From Chryseobacterium shigense (GTDB taxonomy: Bacteria > Bacteroidota > Bacteroidia > Flavobacteriales > Weeksellaceae), in NCBI RefSeq assembly GCF_014207845.1, contig NZ_JACHLC010000004.1, positions 1-64,000 of the forward strand: a stretch of DNA of 64,000 nt, read 5' to 3'. The notes under the pieces are model-generated. The model saw only the letters and a list, made by a program, of their open reading frames with translations. It was not told the origin of the DNA and ran no database searches. Position 1 is the stretch's first letter, and every line of letters begins with the position of its first letter. Shown here in pieces: positions 63,822 to 64,000 of the stretch. A program made the translations under genes and the position numbers.

Positions 63822-64000
63822 ATGAATATCCTTCTCTCTTCCATCGCCAAAAATGACATAAGAATGCTTATGCGGGTTTTTAACGCGGAAAAAGAAAATA
63901 AAGGAATTGATTTCCTTGAAGACCTGAAAGTATCCATCCATCAGATTCTGGAAACTTCAATAATAAAATCCAGTGAAATTGCAGTGAATAAAATGGATAA
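63822..64000 (+). CDS. Possible RelE/ParE-type toxin (N-terminal part, cut by window edge)
   Basis: 59 codons are visible from the ATG at 63822. 'NILLSSIAKNDIRMLM' and 'GIDFLEDLKVSIHQIL' follow the 'y...A..DI' and 'a..F...l...i..i' pattern of the RelE/ParE fold, but the catalytic C-terminal part is outside. It follows the candidate antitoxin by 4 bp. Confidence 0.45.
   Translation, partial: MNILLSSIAKNDIRMLMRVFNAEKENKGIDFLEDLKVSIHQILETSIIKSSEIAVNKMD

Overview
The window looks like a chromosomal segment of a flavobacterium of the Chryseobacterium/Elizabethkingia type. The evidence is low GC, four proteins ending in type IX secretion (T9SS type A) sorting domains plus the tail of a fifth, surface proteins with the flavobacterial 'VGINT' N-terminus, the DUF4290-murA and L28-L33-DUF4295 gene orders, and promoters of the Bacteroidota type (TTTG/TTG, 19-21 nt spacer, TAnnTTTG). 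No rRNA, tRNA, CRISPR array, insertion sequence or prophage was seen.

Layout. 1-13.3 kb: minus-strand secreted and surface proteins (RHS/YD-type protein cut by the left edge, a T9SS beta-propeller-like protein, a giant CotH/lamin-tail T9SS protein, two 'VGINT' proteins). 13.3-18.4 kb: katG, divergent from a haem-binding protein plus DCC thiol oxidoreductase pair, then a secreted alpha-amylase of archaeal GH13_7 type. 18.5-20.5 kb: DUF4290-murA. 20.6-23.6 kb: a three-gene lipoprotein operon, the first gene carrying a JAMM-like motif, facing a broken XRE regulator across a palindrome. 23.7-30.3 kb: DUF2207-lemA, a stand-alone NIL-domain gene under a strong operator, a YiiX-like hydrolase, DUF1801, and a fibronectin/T9SS protein. 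30.6-38.9 kb: aminotransferase, lipoprotein, murB; a Tae4-like amidase effector with a candidate lipoprotein immunity partner; proC, vanZ-like, a small HxlR-controlled pair, lnt. 39-47.4 kb: rpmB-rpmG-DUF4295, secreted RidA-like, ftsY, glsB-like, sppA, folK, tandem OmpA proteins. 47.4-61 kb: recQ, fmt, Crp-type regulator, ribBA variant, luciferase-like oxidoreductase, EEP nuclease, PIF1-like helicase, gamma-carbonic anhydrase, nfu-FMN reductase-hemH. 61-64 kb: M4 metalloprotease and a possible toxin-antitoxin pair cut by the right edge.

Shared themes are envelope construction (murA, murB, lnt, sppA, ompA pair), secretion of degradative enzymes (amylase, M4 protease, T9SS cargo), and haem/iron/redox chemistry (katG, haem-binding protein, DCC, nfu, hemH). 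The most interesting items are the Tae4-like effector pair, a three-part degenerate intergenic element at three loci, the palindrome exactly on the -33 box of the NIL gene, and several enzymes with altered catalytic motifs (MurA Cys to Asp, RibBA with a dead cyclohydrolase half, RidA lacking its arginine). Promoter boxes and terminators also revise several start codons.
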